From the NCBI GenBank assembly GCA_023846275.1, contig CM043872.1:27394670-27458669 (forward strand): DNA of 64,000 nucleotides. The letters are read 5' to 3'. A program made the position numbers and the translations under genes. This DNA comes from Vanilla planifolia. Taxonomy: Eukaryota; Streptophyta; Magnoliopsida; Asparagales; Orchidaceae. Numbering within the stretch: the stretch's first letter is position 1; each line of letters opens with the position of its first letter. Shown here piece by piece: positions 58,592 through 64,000 of this stretch. The notes beneath the pieces are model-generated. The model worked only from the letters and a program-made list of their open reading frames with translations. It searched no databases and was not told where the DNA came from.

Positions 58592-60391
58592 TTAAACCTC
58601 TAATTTATCTGCTTCCTCTTTACAAATAACAAGCTTACCCTCTGAAAATTCACACAACTGGATAGAAATGTCCAGTTGCCTACGCATTTTTTGCACCACA
58701 AAAACTTCTGGCTCCTCACAAATGGTAATGACAGTACCTTTGCGGCCAAGCCTTCCAGTCCGACCTGCACGATGAGCATAGTGGACTGAATCTGTAGGAA
58801 GATCCAAGTTGACAACTAGATCACACTCTGGCACATCCAATCCCCTCGCTGAGAGCTCATTTGTAGCCAAAACTCTAATTTCACCATCCTTAAACTTCTT
58901 CAGTGTTGTTGTTCTTGCAAGCTTGCTGAGGTCCCCATGCAGCTGAGCTGCCTTCATTCCTCTCGCTTCTAGCTTAAACACAACGTCCTTGAGTGGCTTT
59001 GTGTGATTCATAAATGTGATGACCAACTTTGCATCCAAAGCATGAATGCACCTTCTTAAAGTATCTACTTTATGTTGTGCCTTCGTTACACAATAATAAT
59101 GTTTCAAACCTGGGGGCAAGCTCCCAACTGCAGCTTGAGTTACAGAGCTTGAAGTGGACAAGGCAGCAGTTGAAGAACCAGATTCAGAAACAGGTACAGA
59201 ATTCAGTGAAACAACACCGTTAGCTCTCACCAATAAAGGATTCACCCCCCAGCTCCTAGCCGCCCTTACAACAGAGAATGGTACAGTTGCAGATACCATG
59301 ATAGTCTGTCGATCAGATCGCCTTGCAAGAGGACCTAGCACACCACTGGATGGTGCACCAGCCCTCCTTCCGACATGCTCAAGTATTCTATGCATTTCCT
59401 CTCGGTAGTTAAAAGATAACAGCTCATCAACTTCATCGAGGACCAGAAAATGACAAGCATGTGTGTGAAGTTTTCCAGCTGCTGATATCTCAGCAATACG
59501 GCCAGGGGTACCAACAACTATAAGTGGCTTGTTCTTCTTCAGAGCCTCTTCCTGCCTTGAACGGTTTGCACCCCCAACAAGCTGCTGAACAAGCCTTTTA
59601 TATGCGGGACCCAGCATCCTCTCAATCTCTCTTACAATCTGCATACCCAACTCTCTTGAAGGTGCCACAATGACTGCTTCTATGCTGCTTTTCTGGTTTG
59701 ATTGGTTTTCCTCCAGACCATTTGACTCCTTTAGGGGGCCAACCATTGAAAGAATTGGCAAAAGGTAAGCAAGCGTCTTCCCAGAACCAGTATATGATTG
59801 AATGACAACATCATGTTTCTTTGAGATGGTAGGAATGGCCATGCACTGAACTTCTGTAGGTACATTCAGACCTTCTTTCTCTAATTGTTCAATCAGAAGA
59901 GAAGAAAGGCCAAGTTCAGAGAATGACTTAGCAGCTAATGGTGCTCCTTCAATTGCGAGAGCACTTTTCGTATTTACATCATTTTTCCAGTTGTTCCTTC
60001 CAATTTTTTCTTTTCCAGAAGAAACTTTTACTTGCAAGTTCTCACCCTTGAGTGGAAATTTTCTTTCTTTTTTGGTAGTTTTGTACTCGTGAATAACAGC
60101 AAGGTTAGAGAGAGAAAGAGACTTACTAACACTAGTATCATGTTCATTGAATCCTGAAGAACCATACAGTCTAAATCTATTGAATGTGGAAAATCTGCTC
60201 AAGCACGGGCATTTGCTATGAAAGCAATACAAACTTGCCGATGTCAATGCAAAAACCCTTCTGTGTGTTTGTTGAATCACTGCTTCCATCAAAGAATTTG
60301 GATTCGAACAAGCACTACAGCTGATAAAGAATTGCATTACAAACCAATTGTAGCGGTCAGGAAAAACTTTTAAGACTCCAACGACGGCCAT
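58592..60391 (-). CDS. RH47: DEAD-box ATP-dependent RNA helicase 47, mitochondrial (ISE1-like)
   Basis: A single exon of 599 codons holds a full helicase core. Motifs in order: Q motif PTEVQ (178-182), motif I SYTGSGKT (199-206), Ia PSRELGMQI (244-252), Ib TPGRI (295-299), II LDEVDEL (318-324, so DEVD), III SAT (367-369), IV ITFMNHT (458-464), V TNELSARGLDV (510-520), VI HRAGRTGR (540-547). Flanking text such as GGANRSRQEEALKKNKPLIV and LEHVGRR matches Arabidopsis RH47/ISE1/EMB1586, about 550 residues, mitochondrial, needed for embryo development; its loss increases plasmodesmal transport. The N-terminal about 100 residues are presequence-like. The first ATG is used here, but Met35 (60289) starts a more typical mitochondrial presequence. 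It is transcribed away from RbcX, about 1.8 kb distant. Confidence 0.94.
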   Translation of the reverse strand: MAVVGVLKVFPDRYNWFVMQFFISCSACSNPNSLMEAVIQQTHRRVFALTSASLYCFHSKCPCLSRFSTFNRFRLYGSSGFNEHDTSVSKSLSLSNLAVIHEYKTTKKERKFPLKGENLQVKVSSGKEKIGRNNWKNDVNTKSALAIEGAPLAAKSFSELGLSSLLIEQLEKEGLNVPTEVQCMAIPTISKKHDVVIQSYTGSGKTLAYLLPILSMVGPLKESNGLEENQSNQKSSIEAVIVAPSRELGMQIVREIERMLGPAYKRLVQQLVGGANRSRQEEALKKNKPLIVVGTPGRIAEISAAGKLHTHACHFLVLDEVDELLSFNYREEMHRILEHVGRRAGAPSSGVLGPLARRSDRQTIMVSATVPFSVVRAARSWGVNPLLVRANGVVSLNSVPVSESGSSTAALSTSSSVTQAAVGSLPPGLKHYYCVTKAQHKVDTLRRCIHALDAKLVITFMNHTKPLKDVVFKLEARGMKAAQLHGDLSKLARTTTLKKFKDGEIRVLATNELSARGLDVPECDLVVNLDLPTDSVHYAHRAGRTGRLGRKGTVITICEEPEVFVVQKMRRQLDISIQLCEFSEGKLVICKEEADKLEV

Positions 60392-61085
60392 GCATTAACT
60401 TGTACTTACTGTCACAAGTTCACTAAAAATAAATCAATCATTTGGTTGCAATCATTTGACTTAACTTGTGCCAGCGAACTTTAAAAATCAAAAGAACTTT
60501 TATCCATAACAAACTTAACAACTCAAAAGAATGTTCATCCATGTGTTCAGGCAGAAAAGAACAGTGAGAGTGAAGCTTCGTTAAGGAAATGGAACTCATA
60601 TTATATGATTGATGAAAGTGACCATGTTTTTCTCATGTACAAGAACAGACTCTTCAATTGCCCTATGTTTGATATTTGTAGCATTTTATGGACTACAAAA
60701 ACACCACGCTAATATTTTAGATAATCCTTGATGGCAGACATTACCCAGTTGCCGCGCCACGATGCTTGATTTCTCTCAACTTTTTGGTCTTTAGCCAATA
60801 CAGATGTTTAGGGAGAATGAACCACATAATCATGAGAGGTAATGCAACAGGAAAATCGAAAATACCACAAAGAAGAAACATAATTGTAACAGAGTTGTTG
60901 AAGAGGCCTCACAAGGATGCCGAGTTCGAGAACTGTGAGATATAGAAAACGAGCCCTCTGCCGACGCCTACCGGCGGTGACGGCGATTAGACCCTGAAGA
61001 GAGTAATGGTCCGCGGCGTCCAGAGGCGCCAATCTGAACGATCGCCTTTTCAATCCCGATGCAAGCCCTAAATTTGTAAAATGTC
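60392..61085 (-). promoter_or_regulatory. Probable spliced 5' leader and promoter of RH47
   Basis: On the minus strand a GC-rich block at about 61060-60920 looks like a non-coding first exon (GGCGCCTCTGGACGCCG), with donors such as CCG|GTAGGC or TT|GTGAGG. An acceptor CTTGTGACAG lies just before the coding ATG, near 60405. This would make an intron of roughly 500 bp in the 5' UTR. Inferred from splice consensus only. Confidence 0.4.
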
Positions 61086-62222
61086 CAGGTTCATTGAAAT
61101 GGTCCCCGATTCATACGAATCCAACAACTGAGCCATGTTACACTTATATATTAAAAAAAAAATTTTACATTAAAACACAAATAATTTTCTCCTTTAAGGA
61201 ATACTTCAATACATATTTAACAATCATACATCTTTTGTTGCATTCGAACTCATCAACCATGAGGTTAATAAAGTCAAATCAATATTCATCTTTATGCCCT
61301 AACCAATAATCTCTCAACATACCTTAAAAGAAATATGTCATTTAGACATTATTTTCAACTTTTAACTAATGATTGAAATAATCATAACAATATTTGAAAT
61401 TAGTTATATTTTTATATTATTGTTTTTCATATATAGCTATTCTTATATGTCCAATGATTTTATATATTGATCCATTATAGACAATTAAATTATAGATTGA
61501 TCTAATTAAGTAGTGTTGATAATGATTTTATATTACAACATTGTTGCATGTATTTTCATTCATAACATGAGAGATTTTTTTGAGTTTTAATGATATGCTT
61601 TTGACCTATATGAATAAATCATCATTTTAGTTATTAAATTTAATAAATCATTTAAAACATTGCTATTTAATAAATCATTATTCAAGTTTAAATAGTAATT
61701 ATTTAACAATTAACATTACTCATATTTAAAGATTAGTAACTCATAGTCATTATTTTTTATTTTCAATTTTTTTTGAAAGGAAGATAACATTGATATAATT
61801 ATTAGTTTTCTTTTATAAAATAGTAATTGATATTTTTATTTATTTAGGCAATGTTTGAAAATTAGTTTTAATTTCAAAAGTTTTTTTTATAAACCTTAAC
61901 ATATTGAAATTCTAATTAAATATTTTTTGATCAAATTGTATTTTTCACATAAATTTTTTTTTGAAAATCAATTTTTAAGAAATAATGTGTATTTTGCTTA
62001 TGAGTCATAGCCTAGAGAGGTTTGATAAAAATACGATTTTTTAAGAAAATGTTTACATGAAAGAATGAAATTTTGATTAAAAAAATATTTAATTAAAACC
62101 AGATAAAAATCACTGTTTAAAGAGGAACGGCTTGTTTAAATCCCTTGAAACCAAGAGAAAGAGCGAGTTTTTTGAAACTGGGTTCCTACGCAAGCGTGAA
62201 AAGTGTTATCTTGATTCTCATC
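61086..62222. other. Divergent intergenic region between RH47 and RbcX
   Basis: AT-rich, with no coding similarity. It should contain the two divergent promoters. The RbcX leader probably occupies the last hundred bases, where GC content rises. Confidence 0.5.
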
Positions 62223-62747
62223 ATGGAATGCTCCTTGCCCTTGCCTTTGCGCGGTATTTCCGTCTCCGTGCTCTTTTCCGGCGATCCGTTTCAGGCCTCT
62301 AATCTCCGTCTCCGGCGGATGCTGGTCGGCTTCCGGCCTTATCGATGCCAGAAGATGTTCGTTGGCGGTAATCACTTACCGAACGTCTGTCTGGTCCACA
62401 CTTCTTCCGTATCTATTCCTTTCTGATATCATGCGCGCTTGTTGTTCGTTGGATTAGGCCTTGGGGAGGCCTCTCCGGAAGCGAAGGCTGCTAAGAACCT
62501 TCAGCATTTCTTCACCTTCGTTGCCTTGAAGATCGTTCTCGCGCAGCTCCAGGTCAAACATTGATTCAGAATTTTCAACATTTTCTTCTTATTGTATAGG
62601 GTTTAGCGGAACTTTGAACTGGACAAAAGAGTTATAACCGGGAGGCTTACGATGAGCTGATTGACTTTGCGTCGCACAACTCCTTGAGTGATGGAGACGA
62701 GTTTTGTAGGAGATTGATGAGGGAGTCTTCCAGGCACAAAGGCTTGG
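62223..62747 (+). CDS. RBCX1: Rubisco assembly chaperone RbcX, first three coding exons (gene continues beyond window)
   Basis: Exons 62223-62367, 62458-62552 and 62630-62747 join in phase to 119 codons. Residues 1-48 are a Ser/Arg/Leu-rich stretch suited to a chloroplast transit peptide. Then follow GLGEASPEAKAAKNLQHFF (49-67), ALKIVLAQLQ, SYNREAYDELIDF (81-93), DGDEFCRRLMRESSRHKGL. These match plant RbcX of the Arabidopsis At4g04330 type (about 174 residues), a homodimeric helical chaperone that binds the RbcL C-terminus during Rubisco assembly in the stroma. The final part (LRILEVRSAY block) is not found before 64000, so intron 3 must run past the edge. Intron 3 contains a copia element in the same direction. 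Intron 2 is only 77 bp. Confidence 0.87.
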
Positions 62748-63094
62748 GTAAGGAATTCGAAGCTTCTTTATTACATTTTGATTGAGGATGTTATTGGTAT
62801 TCATAAATAATCCATAATCCATTTGCTATAATTCTTTTCAGTGTTGTATTGGACTGAACTAGAAAGTAAGTATCTAGGTAATTATATCTAATGTTTGTTG
62901 AATATCTGGTTCTTGTCACTTTCTTTTTTATTGTCTTTCATATATGCTGCTGGAGGTGATTGAAAAAGTAAACCCATGAAGATTATCATTAAAATGAACT
63001 AACAAGTTTCATCTTATGTGTGAACTTTAGCCACTATATTTTATCTTTTTTTGTAGTTGTTGGTAATATATGAAGCATGATGGTAGATGGTAGT

Positions 63095-63537
63095 TGTTAA
63101 AACATGATGAATGGTAGTAAATAGGTATAAGAAAATATAAAAAAAGGTTCTTGGTACCTTCCTTGAGATCAGCATAAGATTAAGCTTTGAACCATAGAGA
63201 ATTCAAGCAAAGGAGACAAAAAAAGAGAGAAAAAGATGAATAATAACGGAAGGAAAATGGTGTACTTTTTCTACTTTGTGGTTTTTCATTGCAACTTGAG
63301 TGTTCTTTATCTCTTTGGGGTATTCTTTTGTGGTATTCCTCTATTGGGATTCTTTGAGATTATTTATAGTTTTTGAGAATAAATTTTCATTGCAATTTAT
63401 ATGATGCCAAAATTTTTTATAATAATTACCAATTTTGTCTATCTCATTTTCATATTTTGATGTGATCATCAGTATTATTGTGTTAATTTTGATCAAGGGG
63501 TAAAAGGAATCCCACTATGCAATCTTTTATTTTAACA
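63095..63537 (+). repeat. 5' LTR of the right-edge copia element
   Basis: Bounded by TGTTAAAA...TTTTAACA, followed after two bases by the primer-binding site. The five bases before it are GTAGT; the matching target-site copy would lie outside the window. Confidence 0.8.
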
Positions 63538-64000
63538 AATGGTATCAAAGCATGTCTATTACTATTATTAATCAAGACTGAGTGTACAAATATAAGAATG
63601 ATCAGTTTTAATGGGTCAAATTGGATAACCTGGAAGGTTGTGATCGAGGACATCTTAATTTCTAGGATCTCAATACTCTGATGGAGGAAGATGATTCAAA
63701 GCCAAAAGAGTTGTTCGATGTTGAGTGGAAGAACTTGAATCAAATGGCCGTCAGACAGTAGACAATGGTTGGATAACACTGTTTTCAATTGTGTTTAATG
63801 AAACTTTTGCACATTTTTTTTAGAAGAAGTTGGAGTATCTTTATGAAAAAAAAAATAATTAATATGTCTTTCTTGGTTGGAAAATTTGTTAAGTTGAAGT
63901 ACATAGATGGTACCTTCATAGTAGCACATCTGAATGAATTTTAGATTTTGATTAATTAACTACTTGCTATGGAGACAATGATCGATGATGAACTTTAAAA
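63095..64000 (+). mobile_element. Ty1/copia element, 5' part, inside RbcX intron 3 (cut by window)
   Basis: A 443-bp LTR at 63095-63537 begins TGTTAAAA and ends TTTTAACA, an exact 8-bp inverted terminal pair. It contains an AATAAA signal near 63384. A primer-binding site TGGTATCAAAGC follows at 63540-63551. Beyond it the plus strand shows gag text of the copia UBN2 type (FNGSNW-TWK near 63608, then an EWKNLNQ-like block near 63725). The sharp LTR ends suggest it is younger than the other copia relics here. The rest lies past the window, so intactness cannot be judged. Confidence 0.8.

Noticed and set aside
62840-62873. Possible RbcX exon after the acceptor TTTTCAG with a following GTAAGT
   Set aside because: In phase it would read VLYWTELE, which does not match the LRILEVRSAY block expected next in RbcX; kept out of the gene model.

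Overview
The window is nuclear DNA from a flowering plant. Four of its six protein genes are split by introns, the non-coding DNA is very AT-rich, and several introns and intergenic stretches hold LTR-retrotransposon relics. The proteins match angiosperm families: a PFA-DSP phosphatase, telomere protein STN1, a BES1/BZR1-type factor, a long LRR protein, the mitochondrial DEAD-box helicase RH47/ISE1 and the Rubisco chaperone RbcX. GC-rich first exons in an AT-rich background and multi-kilobase introns would suit a non-grass monocot or another TE-rich angiosperm, but the sequence does not settle the species.

Layout. 1-2410: the end of a long LTR-like repeat. 3817-11674 (-): PFA-DSP phosphatase gene, five exons, whose 6968-bp intron 2 carries a copia relic. 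11675-12620: CpG-richer upstream region. 14041-15544: dispersed repeat with two tandem-repeat blocks. 18324-18812 (+): single-exon STN1. 21031-22776 (+): two-exon short BES1/BZR1-like gene ending in an EAR motif. 22777-28130: gene-poor AT-rich DNA. 29554-54291 (+): a 15-exon LRR gene encoding 579 residues, with exons sized to one or two repeats and copia relics in introns 3 and 7. 56.7-58.5 kb: copia-like relic. 58592-60391 (-): RH47/ISE1. 62223 to beyond 62747 (+): first three coding exons of RbcX. The rest of that gene lies past the right edge because a copia element with a clean 443-bp LTR sits in its third intron.

The genes are not a functional cluster. Their roles differ (signalling phosphatase, telomere capping, transcription factor, membrane LRR protein, organellar RNA helicase, Rubisco assembly) and they appear to be ordinary neighbours. 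I found no convincing new multi-gene system. The observations most worth following are the miniature BZR-type factor, which lacks the usual BIN2-regulated middle but keeps a repressor motif, the one-exon-per-repeat design and predicted lipidated N-terminus of the LRR gene, and an upstream ORF overlapping that gene's start. All exon structures were read by eye from splice consensus, phase and remembered family sequences; no alignment or search was run.
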